A DNA stretch of 6,166 nt from contig SLJS01000031.1 of the NCBI GenBank assembly GCA_007135015.1, forward strand, positions 1-6,166. The letters run 5' to 3'. Position numbers and translations under genes: made by a program. A model generated the notes under the pieces. The model had not been told where the DNA came from and did not search any database. It worked only from the letters and a program-made list of their open reading frames with translations. Source of the DNA: Alcanivorax sp. (GTDB lineage Bacteria; Pseudomonadota; Gammaproteobacteria; Pseudomonadales; Alcanivoracaceae). Below, in pieces: positions 1 to 5,807 of the stretch (positions are counted from its first letter, which is position 1; each line of letters opens with the position of its first letter).

Positions 1-176
1 AAGACCCGGCCGTACTGGTGCTCCTTGCGATTGACGTAACCCTGAAAATCCCGAAGGAATTCAAAGGTATCCCCGATCAGGGGAAGTCCGTAATCGCCCG
101 GGATATGGTCAAGCTTGCGGTTCGGCATCCGCGGAAGCTTCTCCGCGGCCTCCTGGGCGGATTGCATGGATGACAT
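1..176 (-). CDS. Cytochrome P450, N-terminal part (runs off the left edge)
   Basis: Haem-thiolate monooxygenase family; the substrate cannot be told from this fragment. The 58 visible codons start MSSMQSAQEA and contain LDHIPGDYGLPLIGDTFEFL (residues 23-42) followed by KEHQYGRVF at the cut. The proline-rich hinge, then GLPLIG-T--FL, then YG-VF about 18 residues later, is the normal start of bacterial P450s related to the CYP120/CYP26 type. There is no membrane anchor, so it is probably soluble and cytoplasmic. The start at 176 is chosen because AGGAGG (complement of 185-190) lies 8 bases upstream; the in-frame ATG at 167 is too far from it. The haem-binding cysteine and the I-helix lie outside the window. 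The gene upstream on the same strand (slyD) ends with a hairpin, so the P450 probably has its own promoter, next to an FNR-like palindrome. Confidence 0.82.
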   Translation of the reverse strand, partial: MSSMQSAQEAAEKLPRMPNRKLDHIPGDYGLPLIGDTFEFLRDFQGYVNRKEHQYGRV

Positions 177-276
177 CTGGGAAACCTCCTGCTTTCAGGA
201 TTACTGCTGGTATACAGCCAATGTACCCTAAAAGCGCGGCGATGCCACTCCCATACCTACATATCGGCGGGATTTG

Positions 277-290
277 TTGACCCGGATCAA
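277..290. promoter_or_regulatory. FNR/Anr-like operator upstream of the P450 gene
   Basis: The plus strand reads TTGACCCGGATCAA, which fits the Anr/FNR dyad TTGA(C/T)-N4-ATCAA at all ten defined positions. It sits between the slyD terminator hairpin and the P450 start, centred about 107 bases upstream of that start codon. A weak minus-strand -10 (TATGGG, complement of 250-255) would place a transcription start near 242-243 and the dyad near -41, the usual class II activator position. The dyad is clear; the -10 is poor and binding is inferred. Confidence 0.45.
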
Positions 291-298
291 ACGGGGGC

Positions 299-330
299 CA
301 CACCGCCGGCCCGCATGGCCGGCCGGTGTG
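299..330 (-). terminator. Hairpin terminator after slyD
   Basis: CACACCG-CCGGCC (299-311) pairs with GGCCGG-C-CGGTGTG (317-330): 13 base pairs with a one-base bulge and a 5-base loop. It starts about 10 bases past the slyD stop codon. On the slyD strand the hairpin is followed by GGCCCCCGTTTG, so the U tract is very short and termination may be incomplete, or may need a factor. Confidence 0.55.
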
Positions 331-340
331 CCGGAGCGTT

Positions 341-823
341 TCAGTGCTCCTCGCTTCCGTCGTGGACGTGGCCGTGTTCCTTTTCCTCGTCGGTGGCCTC
401 GCGCACCTCGGTGACTTCCACATTGAAGTGCAGCTTTTCACCGGCCAGGGGATGGTTGCCGTCCACGGTAACCTGCTCGCCCTGCACGTCGGTCACGACA
501 AACAGGCGGGGACCGGCTTCGGTCTGGGCCTGGAACTGCATGCCCGGCTCAAGCTCGTCGACGCCCTGAAAGGCCTCGCGCGGCACGTCCTGGATCAGGG
601 CGTCGTGACGCTCGCCGTAACCTTCTTCGGGCGTGACTGTTACTTCCAGCTGCTCGCCGCTTTCGCGGCCGTCCAGCGCGTTTTCCAGACCCGGGATGAT
701 ATTGCCGTGGCCGTGCAGGTAGGCCAGGGGCTCGCCCCGCTCCTTGGAGGAATCCAGTGTCTCTCCGGCTTCGTTGCTCAGTGTGTAGTGGATGGAAACC
801 ACTTTATCGGCTGCGATCTGCAT
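341..823 (-). CDS. slyD: FKBP-type peptidyl-prolyl isomerase, SlyD family
   Basis: Cytoplasmic cis-trans prolyl isomerase and folding helper; SlyD proteins also bind nickel and assist metalloenzyme maturation. The 160-residue product has the two-part SlyD layout: the FKBP half (VVSIHYTL at 8-15, HGHGNIIPGLENAL at 37-50, PEEGYGE at 65-71), an insert-in-flap chaperone segment at about 72-120, and the closing FKBP strand DGNHPLAGEKLHF (121-133). The C-terminal tail is acidic with H150, H152, H154 and H160 but no cysteines. It is much shorter than the metal-binding tail of E. coli SlyD (196 residues), so metal handling may be reduced. The start is supported by AAGGAG placed a few bases upstream (complement of about 828-833). 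It is divergent from moaA and separated from the downstream P450 gene by a hairpin. The family is certain; the slyD name rests on the insert domain and the His tail. Confidence 0.9.
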   Translation of the reverse strand: MQIAADKVVSIHYTLSNEAGETLDSSKERGEPLAYLHGHGNIIPGLENALDGRESGEQLEVTVTPEEGYGERHDALIQDVPREAFQGVDELEPGMQFQAQTEAGPRLFVVTDVQGEQVTVDGNHPLAGEKLHFNVEVTEVREATDEEKEHGHVHDGSEEH

Positions 824-964
824 GGAACTCCTTCGTCATTTAGCAGGATTGACCGACCATGGTAGCTTGGAGGCCCGGGTCGTGCATAGTCCGCCAGGGA
901 GGGGCCGGAGACAGGCCGCCAGGGCTCCGCGGCCAGAAAAGAGGACGCAGGTCCCGTGTTTCCG

Positions 965-1035
965 GGGTTGCGCCGCAGCCGACCGAAGGCTCCGGCGCCC
1001 CGAACCGAACCCGTATGCATCCCCGGGCCCCGGGG
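965..1035 (+). promoter_or_regulatory. Structured leader of moaA
   Basis: The 278 bases between the slyD and moaA starts hold no convincing gene but two predicted hairpins on the moaA strand. The first pairs GCGCCG (970-975) with CGGCGC (993-998) and, across a single C-C mismatch, AGCC (977-980) with GGCT (988-991), with loop GACCGAA. GGG (965-967) can add three pairs with CCC (999-1001) past a TT bulge. The second is CCCCGG-GCC-CCGGGG (1021-1035). A palindrome, CCGGATCCGG (1077-1086), directly precedes the ribosome binding site. moaA leaders in enterobacteria often carry a molybdenum-cofactor-responsive RNA; whether this leader is one cannot be decided by eye. No clear -35/-10 pair was found. 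Confidence 0.35.
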
Positions 1036-1101
1036 AGTATCCTTGAGCCCGGAAAGCAAGAGATCAGCAACATCCCCCGGATCCGGCAGGAGGGCGCTTC
1101 G

Positions 1102-2082
1102 TTGCTCGTGGACCGCTTCAATCGCAGTGTGGACTATGTACGGCTGTCGGTGACCGACCGCTGTGATTTCCGCTGTGTCTACTGCATGGCCGAGAAAATG
1201 ACCTTCCTGCCCCGTGAGCAGGTACTCAGCCTGGAGGAACTCTACCGGGCGGCACGGACCTTCGTGTCACTGGGCGTGCGCCGTATCCGGCTGACCGGCG
1301 GGGAGCCGCTGGTGCGCCGGGACCTGGTGGAGCTGGCCGGCTGGATCGCCGCACTGGACGGCCTGGAGGAGCTCAATATCACCACCAACGGCGCACGCCT
1401 GGCGACCCTGGCCGAACCCCTGCGCCGTGCCGGCGTCTCGCGCCTGAACATCAGCCTGGACAGCCTGGACGAGGAGCGCTTTCGCCGCGTGACCCGCACC
1501 GGCAAGCTCCACAACGTGCTGGAGGGCATCGAGGCAGCACGGCAGGCGGGCTTCCGCGTGAAGCTGAACACCGTGGTGATGCGCGGCTACAACGATGACG
1601 AGATCCCCGCGCTGGTGGATTTCGCGCTGCAGCGAGGGCTGGACCTGTCGTTCATTGAAGAGATGCCGCTGGGCGAGATCGACGACCACAGCAGGGAAGC
1701 CGCGTACATGTCATCCGAGGCGGTGCGCGAGCGCATCCGCCAGCACCATGAACTGATCAGCTCCGCGGACAGCACCCCGGGCCCGTCCCGGTACTGGCGC
1801 ATACCCGGCCACGACTCCCGGCTGGGGTTCATTTCACCCCATTCCCACAACTTCTGCCACCTGTGCAACCGGGTCCGCCTCACCGTGGAAGGCCGGCTGC
1901 TGCTGTGCCTGGGCAATGAGCACAGCGCGGACCTGAAACCCCTGCTGCGCGAACACCCCGGTGACGACGGACCGCTCCGCGACGCCATCATCCGCGCCAT
2001 GGACCTCAAGCCCGCCGGTCACGACTTCAACCTGGCACCGGGCGAGCAGCTGGTGCGTTTCATGAACATGACGGGGGGATGA
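1102..2082 (+). CDS. moaA: GTP 3',8-cyclase MoaA (molybdenum cofactor synthesis, radical SAM)
   Basis: Catalyses the first step of molybdopterin synthesis: rearrangement of GTP to 3',8-cyclo-7,8-dihydro-GTP, which MoaC then turns into cyclic pyranopterin monophosphate. The 326-residue product shows the radical-SAM cluster motif C21-x3-C25-x2-C28 (CDFRCVYC), the SAM-binding TGGEP (65-69), NITTNG, LNISLDSL, and the second [4Fe-4S] site C252-x2-C255-x13-C269 with the GTP-contacting NRVRLT directly after C255. It ends in the conserved Gly-Gly needed for activity. The TTG start is chosen because AGGAGG (1088-1093) is 8 bases upstream, the protein then begins MLVDRFNR as in homologues, and the length matches E. 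coli MoaA (329). The frame stays open upstream to an ATG at 859, but those 81 residues are Arg/Pro/Gly-rich and match nothing in the family. No other moa genes are visible here. It is followed by a repeat-rich gap. Confidence 0.95.
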   Translation: MLVDRFNRSVDYVRLSVTDRCDFRCVYCMAEKMTFLPREQVLSLEELYRAARTFVSLGVRRIRLTGGEPLVRRDLVELAGWIAALDGLEELNITTNGARLATLAEPLRRAGVSRLNISLDSLDEERFRRVTRTGKLHNVLEGIEAARQAGFRVKLNTVVMRGYNDDEIPALVDFALQRGLDLSFIEEMPLGEIDDHSREAAYMSSEAVRERIRQHHELISSADSTPGPSRYWRIPGHDSRLGFISPHSHNFCHLCNRVRLTVEGRLLLCLGNEHSADLKPLLREHPGDDGPLRDAIIRAMDLKPAGHDFNLAPGEQLVRFMNMTGG

Positions 2083-2202
2083 GGGGCAAGGGGCAAGGAG
2101 AGTGCCTGGACCTTGCGGAAGTGCAACCCTCAACCCGCGCGGCTGCCGTAGCCCTCCCCCTCTCCCTGTCCCTCTCCCACCAGGAGGGTGTCGTAGAAAC
2201 CC

Positions 2203-2229
2203 TTGTAGGAGTGCTGCTCGCAGCGCGAA
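2203..2229 (+). repeat. REP-like palindromic unit, left copy
   Basis: A 27-base unit starting TTGTAGGAGTGCTG and ending GCAGCGCGAA, with an internal small palindrome (GCTGC/GCAGC). The GTAGGAG head followed by a GC-rich hairpin and GCGAA resembles the REP family known from Pseudomonas, Stenotrophomonas and Xanthomonas, which is mobilised by RAYT (TnpA-REP) transposases. No such transposase is in this window. Confidence 0.7.
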
Positions 2230-2259
2230 GAATCTGGCACCGTGCGGGAATCCGGGGTT

Positions 2260-2286
2260 TTCGCGCTGCAAGCAGCGCTCCTACAG
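2260..2286 (-). repeat. REP-like palindromic unit, right copy (inverted)
   Basis: The reverse complement of this unit matches the left copy at 24 of 27 positions; it contains the cleaner hairpin GCGCTGC-TT-GCAGCGC. The two units face each other across 30 bases, the arrangement called a BIME (paired inverted REPs). In RNA the pair could fold into one long stem, which would protect or terminate the moaA transcript. Confidence 0.7.
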
Positions 2287-2467
2287 ATGCCATGAGACCC
2301 TTTTGCGACACCCTCACCAGGGGAGAGGGAACTCACCAGAAAGGCCCTGCCATCGGAATCCCTCCCCCTTGAGAGACTGTTGGAAAAGGTAATCCTGAAC
2401 ATGGCCTTGCTGGAGGGTCCCCTCTCCCCGCCGTGGGAGAGGGACAGGGAGAGGGGGGGATTCCAGA

Positions 2468-2531
2468 GCGGTCGGCGCTCGGCAAACAGCTGCGGGCAAC
2501 TCCACGCGGCAGCCGCTGTTTTGCCGACCGC
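2468..2531 (-). terminator. Long imperfect hairpin after yheV
   Basis: GCGGTCGG (2468-2475) pairs with CCGACCGC (2524-2531); further in, GGCAAACAGC (2481-2490) pairs with GCTGTTTTGCC (2515-2525) with one bulged base; an inner GCTGC (2489-2493)/GCAGC (2509-2513) is also possible. The middle and outer pairings overlap at two bases and so partly compete. It begins 13 bases past the yheV stop, where a terminator of the prlC-yheV transcript is expected. No U tract follows, so it may act as a processing or stability stem. Confidence 0.45.
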
Positions 2532-2544
2532 CTTTCCCGTTCTG

Positions 2545-2730
2545 TCAGTCCCAGCGAATCGGTTTTGCCGCCGGGGCCTGTTTTTCCGGCGGTTCCTCCA
2601 GGGGTCTTTCCATGCCGCAGGCCAGACAGTCGATCCAGACCCGTTCGCCGTCGCTGCAGCGCCGCACCCTGTCCTGTGCTCCACACTGCGGACAGCTCGC
2701 TCCGGCAATGAATCTGCGCTGGATTTTCAT
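2545..2730 (-). CDS. yheV: YheV-type small zinc-ribbon protein
   Basis: A 61-residue cytoplasmic protein of the YheV family (DUF2387); no biochemical function is established. The N-terminus MKIQRRFIAGASCPQCGAQD closely follows the family pattern (E. coli YheV begins with a near-identical RKRFIAGAKCP block). Two CxxC pairs, C13-C16 and C35-C38 (CPQC, CLAC), form a probable zinc ribbon; the tail is Pro/Lys/Glu-rich and disordered-looking. Two adjacent ATGs (2733 and 2730) follow AGGAGG; the second is preferred because it gives 4 bases of spacing instead of 1 and matches homologues. An upstream TTG at 2745 lies before the ribosome binding site and is not used. It sits 75 bases after prlC on the same strand, so the two are probably cotranscribed. 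Confidence 0.87.
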   Translation of the reverse strand: MKIQRRFIAGASCPQCGAQDRVRRCSDGERVWIDCLACGMERPLEEPPEKQAPAAKPIRWD

Positions 2731-2746
2731 CATGCCTCCTGGCAAT

Positions 2747-2777
2747 CCGTATTCTGCGGTCAGCCGGCGGAATACGG
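2747..2777 (-). other. Hairpin between prlC and yheV
   Basis: CCGTATTC (2747-2754) pairs with GAATACGG (2770-2777), 8 perfect base pairs around a 15-base loop that can add an inner CGG/CCG stem. It lies in the 75-base gap between the prlC stop and the yheV ribosome binding site. With no U tract it looks more like a processing or stability stem within the operon than a terminator. Confidence 0.45.
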
Positions 2778-2805
2778 ACCGCCGTGAGCCGACCGCCGGC
2801 TTCGG

Positions 2806-4842
2806 TCACCCGCCGGTGATACCGCTCTGCTGCAGCAGCGGCTCGATGCTCGGTTCCCGGCCGCGGAAGTCCCGGAACAGTTCTGCGGCATCCCGGCTGC
2901 CTCCCCGGGCCAGAATGCAGCGCCGGAAATCCCGTCCGGCGGAACCGAAGACCCCTTCCTCCCGGAATCGGGACCAGGCGTCGGCGGCGAGCACCTCCGC
3001 CCACTTGTAGCTGTAATAGCCCGCCGCGTATCCACCGGCGAAGATATGGGCAAAGCTGTGCTGAAACCGGTTGAATGCCGGCGGAGGCATCACCGACACC
3101 TCGGCGCGGACCTCGTCAAGCAGGCGCTGAGGCGAAAGCCCGGGTTCGTACTCGGCATGCAGGCGCATGTCGAACAGGGAGAATTCCAGCTGGCGCATCA
3201 TCTGCATCGCGCTCTGGAAGTTGCGCGCCGCCAGCATGCGCTCCAGGGTCTCCCGGGGCAGGGGCTCGCCGGTTTCGTAGTGCCCTGAAATCAACGCCAG
3301 GCCTTCCTCCGTCCAGCACCAGTTCTCCAGCAACTGGCTGGGCATTTCCACCGCATCCCAGGCCACCCCGTTGATGCCCGAGATCCCGGGAACCTCCTCT
3401 TCGGTGAGCATGTGATGCAGGCCGTGACCAAATTCATGGAAGAGGGTCTCCACCTCGCTGTGGGTGAGCAGTCCGGGCCTGCCGCCAGCCGGCGGTGTGA
3501 AGTTGCAGGTCAGATAGGCCACGGGCTTTTGCACGCCGCCACCGGCACGGCGCCGGCGCACCAGGCACTCGTCCATCCAGGCACCGCCGCGCTTGCCGTC
3601 ACGAGCGTAGAGGTCGAAAAAGAGGCCCGCCATTTCCTCGCCGGAGTCATCCAGCACGCGGTAGTAGCGCACGTCCGGGTGCCAGGTTTCCACCATGGTG
3701 TCCTGCTCGAACCGGGTGCCGAACAGCCGCTCGGCCACGGCGAACAGACCCTCGATGACCCGCTCCACCGGAAACCAGGGCCGCAGGGCCTCATCGGAAA
3801 TGCTGTAGCGTTGTTCGCGCAACCGTTCGGCCCAGAAGGGCAGATCCCAGGCCTGGAGTTCTTCGGCGCCCTGTTCCGCGGCGAAGGCTCGCAGTTCCGC
3901 CAGCTCCTGTTCCGCGCGGGGTTTCGAGCGACGTGCCAGCTCCCGCAGGAACGCCAGCACCTCGTCCACGCTGTCGGCCATCCGGGTTTCCAGGGCCATT
4001 TCCGCGAAATTGTTGTAGCCAAGCAGTCGCGCCTGTTCGTGACGCAGCGCGAGAATCTCGTCCATGACCGGCGAGTTGTCGAAACGGCCCGCCTCCGGAC
4101 CCTGATCCGAAGCGCGGGTGGTGAAGGCATGATAGATCCGCTCACGCAGCGCGCGGTTACGCGCGTGACTGATGACTGCGTGGAAACAGGGAAAATCCAG
4201 CGTGAGCAGCCAGCCATCCAGACCCTCTGCACGGGCCCGTTCGGCGGCGCCGGCCAGCGCGGTTTCCGGCAGTCCTTCCAGTTCCGCCTGGTCGGTGACA
4301 TGCAGCGTCCAGCTGCGCGTGGCGTCGATCAGGTGATCAGAGAATGTGGAACCGAGCTGCGAAAGGCGGGTGGAGATTTCCATGAAACGCGTCTTGTCGT
4401 CTTCATCGAGCTCCGCGCCGGATAACCGGAAATCACGCAGCCGATTTTCCAGGTCCCTGGTTTCCGACTCCGTCAGCCCCTGGAGATCACGGTTTTCGTG
4501 GAGGCTCTTCCAGGCGGCGTACAGACCCTCGTTCTGCCCGGTTTCGGTTTCCCAGGCCGAAAGCTTCGGCACACAGGCATTAAAGGCTTCACGCAGGCTT
4601 TCATCCTGGACCACGGCATTGAGATGGGAGACCGGACCGAACGCCCGGTGCAGCCGGTCACTCTGCTCCTCCAGGGGCAGGGCCAGGTTGTTCCGGGTCC
4701 AGGGCCCGCCTTCGCCAAGGATGCGTTCGATTTCCCGGCGAGCCGCTTCGATCAGATGATCCACGGCGGGCTCGGCATGCCGGGCCTCAATGCGGGAAAA
4801 GGACGGCAGGCCTTCGTAATCGATCAGCGGATTGTCGCGCAT
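2806..4842 (-). CDS. prlC: Oligopeptidase A (M3 family zinc metallopeptidase)
   Basis: Cytoplasmic zinc endopeptidase that degrades short peptides, including cleaved signal peptides. The product is 678 residues, against 680 for E. coli PrlC. The active site is HEFGH at 469-473 (zinc ligands H469 and H473, general base E470), with the third ligand E499 in WDAVEMPSQLLENW, spaced as in PrlC (one residue longer than in neurolysin). Around it are the family blocks YLTCNFTPP, HSEVETLFHEFGHGLHHML and GISGINGVAWDAVE; the substrate-side HIFAGGYAAGYYSYKWAEVLAADAW block follows near the C-terminus. The first 300 or so residues are the helical N-terminal region. The start at 4842 (MRDNPLIDYEGLPSF) is chosen because it matches homologues and has GAGG 4 bases upstream; an ATG at 4932 would add 30 non-homologous residues. 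It heads a likely transcript with yheV. The frame is intact and all catalytic residues are present. Confidence 0.96.
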   Translation of the reverse strand: MRDNPLIDYEGLPSFSRIEARHAEPAVDHLIEAARREIERILGEGGPWTRNNLALPLEEQSDRLHRAFGPVSHLNAVVQDESLREAFNACVPKLSAWETETGQNEGLYAAWKSLHENRDLQGLTESETRDLENRLRDFRLSGAELDEDDKTRFMEISTRLSQLGSTFSDHLIDATRSWTLHVTDQAELEGLPETALAGAAERARAEGLDGWLLTLDFPCFHAVISHARNRALRERIYHAFTTRASDQGPEAGRFDNSPVMDEILALRHEQARLLGYNNFAEMALETRMADSVDEVLAFLRELARRSKPRAEQELAELRAFAAEQGAEELQAWDLPFWAERLREQRYSISDEALRPWFPVERVIEGLFAVAERLFGTRFEQDTMVETWHPDVRYYRVLDDSGEEMAGLFFDLYARDGKRGGAWMDECLVRRRRAGGGVQKPVAYLTCNFTPPAGGRPGLLTHSEVETLFHEFGHGLHHMLTEEEVPGISGINGVAWDAVEMPSQLLENWCWTEEGLALISGHYETGEPLPRETLERMLAARNFQSAMQMMRQLEFSLFDMRLHAEYEPGLSPQRLLDEVRAEVSVMPPPAFNRFQHSFAHIFAGGYAAGYYSYKWAEVLAADAWSRFREEGVFGSAGRDFRRCILARGGSRDAAELFRDFRGREPSIEPLLQQSGITGG

Positions 4843-4903
4843 AACACCTCGGGTTGTCCGGATTGCGGCACCCCCGGCGCACGGCCGGCGGGCGGAGGAA
4901 GAC

Positions 4904-4909
4904 AGTATA
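4904..4909 (-). promoter_or_regulatory. Probable -10 box of the prlC promoter
   Basis: The minus strand reads TATACT (five of six to TATAAT), about 62 bases upstream of the prlC start codon, giving a leader of roughly 55 bases. No good -35 lies 16-18 bases upstream (CATGTC/ATGTCG), so the promoter may be weak or activator-dependent. It falls in the 353-base gap 4843-5195, which otherwise holds no gene; the rest of that gap is the leader of the plus-strand pilin-like gene and unassigned sequence. Confidence 0.4.
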
Positions 4910-5148
4910 ACGACATGCCCGGCGCACGACATGAACTGCCTCGCGCGCGGTCCTGGCGGGCGCTTGAAAGCCCCCTTGTTCAGGAAGGATTAATGCCTCG
5001 CGCCGCCACCGCAGACTCTGATTTCCCTTTACACAAACATACACGCAACCCCCGGAACCCGGCGCTTTCAGGGCTCGCTCCGGGACGCGGTTAAGTTTGT
5101 TTAAGGGCTGCTGTGCACCAGGGGGAAAGCGCGCAATATCGGATTCAA

Positions 5149-5184
5149 GGGCGGCACAAAAGAGTTTAAACAGGCTGGCCGTCC
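5149..5184 (+). promoter_or_regulatory. Leader hairpin abutting the ribosome binding site of the pilin-like gene
   Basis: GGGCGGC (5149-5155) can pair with GCCGTCC (5178-5184), 7 pairs including one G-U, around a 22-base A-rich loop that holds the palindrome GTTTAAAC (5164-5171). The stem ends exactly where the Shine-Dalgarno GGGAG (5185-5189) begins, a position where folding or a bound factor could affect translation. This is structure only; no regulator is identified. Confidence 0.3.
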
Positions 5185-5195
5185 GGGAGTTGATG

Positions 5196-5741
5196 ATGAA
5201 AGGGCGTTTCCTCGACATGATTCTGGTGCTGCTCATCATGGTGGTCATGGGCATGTCCACCGCGGTGGCACGGGCATCCGAGTCATCCGGCGAACTGGGA
5301 GTAGGCCCCGGCGCCAGCTCCGGCGGAAGCATCGGGGTAACCCTTCGCATCCCGGAGATGGTTCGACTTTCCGGCCTCCGGGATCTGGACCTGCAATGGG
5401 AATCGGCGGGCAATCGCTTTCATGCCGAAAACGGCCTGTGCGTCTACCGCAACGCGGGCGGCGACTACTCGGTGGTCGCTTCCAGCACAACCGGTGGCGG
5501 AAACGGCTTCGTCCTCAACGCCGATGACAGCGAGATTGCCTACAATGTGGAGTGGAACGCCCAGCGCCTGGAGGACAGTCAGCGCGTGGGGCCCTTCAGC
5601 GACGGCCATCCGACCAGCCTCGACTGCAACGGCGGCGAGAACGTGAACCTTCAGGTCCATGCGTCGGCGGAGCAAGTCGGTGCCGCCGACAGGCTGGCCA
5701 CCCATTCCGACACCCTGGTCCTTCAGGTGGTCGCCGAGTAG
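5196..5741 (+). CDS. Secreted beta-sandwich pilin-like protein (spore-coat-U / Csu-fimbria-like)
   Basis: A 181-residue exported protein. Residues 1-27 form a signal peptide: K2 and R4, a hydrophobic run (about 8-20), then AVARA before a likely cut at A27/S28. The mature part has a Gly/Ser-rich lead, then IPEMVRLSGL, then a CVYRN segment, YSVVASSTTGGGNGF, IAYNVEWN, a second Cys (LDCNGG), and the ending SDTLVLQVVAE. This order (I-P-x-V-x-L-SGL, C-x-Y-x-N, Y-x-V-x-A, Y-x-V-x-W, C-G-G, SDTL-x-L-x-V) matches a family of secreted subunits found in proteobacterial chaperone-usher-like clusters; the two Cys probably form a disulphide. No chaperone or usher gene is nearby, so it is an orphan here. 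Start: GGGAG is 6 bases before the ATG at 5196 and 3 before the ATG at 5193, so the latter is possible. Its role, perhaps a surface fibre or matrix protein, is inferred. Confidence 0.72.
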   Translation: MKGRFLDMILVLLIMVVMGMSTAVARASESSGELGVGPGASSGGSIGVTLRIPEMVRLSGLRDLDLQWESAGNRFHAENGLCVYRNAGGDYSVVASSTTGGGNGFVLNADDSEIAYNVEWNAQRLEDSQRVGPFSDGHPTSLDCNGGENVNLQVHASAEQVGAADRLATHSDTLVLQVVAE

Positions 5742-5761
5742 CAACGCAACCTTCTCACCAC

Positions 5762-5790
5762 GCCGCCGGCGGTTCCCTAATGCCGGCGGC
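5762..5790 (+). terminator. Hairpin after the pilin-like gene
   Basis: GCCGCCGGC (5762-5770) and GCCGGCGGC (5782-5790) are perfect 9-base inverted arms around an 11-base loop, 20 bases after the stop codon. The stem is strong, but the following CTGATTCAG has no U run, so it is a terminator-like stem without the full intrinsic signal. A related palindrome, ATGCCGGCAT (5800-5809), follows at once and overlaps the next start codon. Confidence 0.5.
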
Positions 5791-5807
5791 TGATTCAGAA
5801 TGCCGGC

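Larger units (their letters stand above)
2169..2330. repeat. Outer arms of a nested inverted-repeat element
   Basis: The left arm 2169-2193 reads TCCCTCTCCC, six other bases, then AGGGTGTCG. The right arm 2306-2330 is the reverse complement of both conserved blocks, with the six middle bases different. Both arms keep CACCAG in the same (plus) orientation, so the middle is not inverted with the rest. The arms enclose the REP-like pair at 2203-2286, giving a two-layer symmetric structure of about 160 bases after moaA. Confidence 0.65.
2156..2457. repeat. 25-base perfect inverted repeat enclosing the repeat cluster
   Basis: The left copy (2156-2180) is C/T-rich, starting CCCCCTCTCCCTG and ending CTCTCCCAC; the right copy (2433-2457) is its exact reverse complement over 25 bases. 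The right copy also forms its own hairpin, CCCTCTCCC (2420-2428) against GGGAGAGGG (2435-2443) with loop CGCCGT. Similar CCCTCTCCC/GGGAGAGGG hairpins are scattered between genes in many proteobacteria. The region 2083-2544 has no credible gene; reading frames across it are low-complexity Pro/Arg-rich translations of these repeats. Confidence 0.75.

Noticed and set aside
859..1101. N-terminal extension of the moaA frame back to ATG 859
   Set aside because: The 81 residues are Arg/Pro/Gly-rich, match no MoaA region, and overlap the hairpin leader; TTG 1102 has a far better ribosome binding site.
2083..2116. Tandem GGGGCAA and the GCAAGG/CCTTGC inverted pair just after moaA as a terminator
   Set aside because: The stem is only 6 pairs with a 12-base loop and no U tract; the later REP-like structure is a better candidate for ending the transcript.
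2146..2465. Repeats considered as a CRISPR array
   Set aside because: The repeats are inverted and unevenly spaced, not direct repeats with regular unique spacers, and no cas genes are present.
2731..2745. TTG at 2745 or the first ATG (2733) as the yheV start
   Set aside because: The TTG precedes the ribosome binding site and the first ATG is only 1 base from it; ATG 2730 fits spacing and homologues better.
2130..3004. Several open frames of 130-220 codons on both strands across the repeat region and yheV
   Set aside because: They are low-complexity translations of inverted repeats and out-of-frame readings of yheV and prlC, with no recognisable domain and no ribosome binding site.
3412..4425. 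337-codon open frame on the plus strand
   Set aside because: It lies entirely antisense inside prlC, which has intact catalytic motifs; it is a long shadow frame produced by high GC content.
5091..5120. Sigma-28-like promoter (TTAAGTTT followed by GCTGTGCA)
   Set aside because: The first half is close to the FliA -35 but the second half matches only about 4 of 8 positions; too weak to report.
5097..5192. Upstream TTG (5097) start for the pilin-like gene
   Set aside because: It would place 33 residues in front of a clear signal peptide and has no ribosome binding site.
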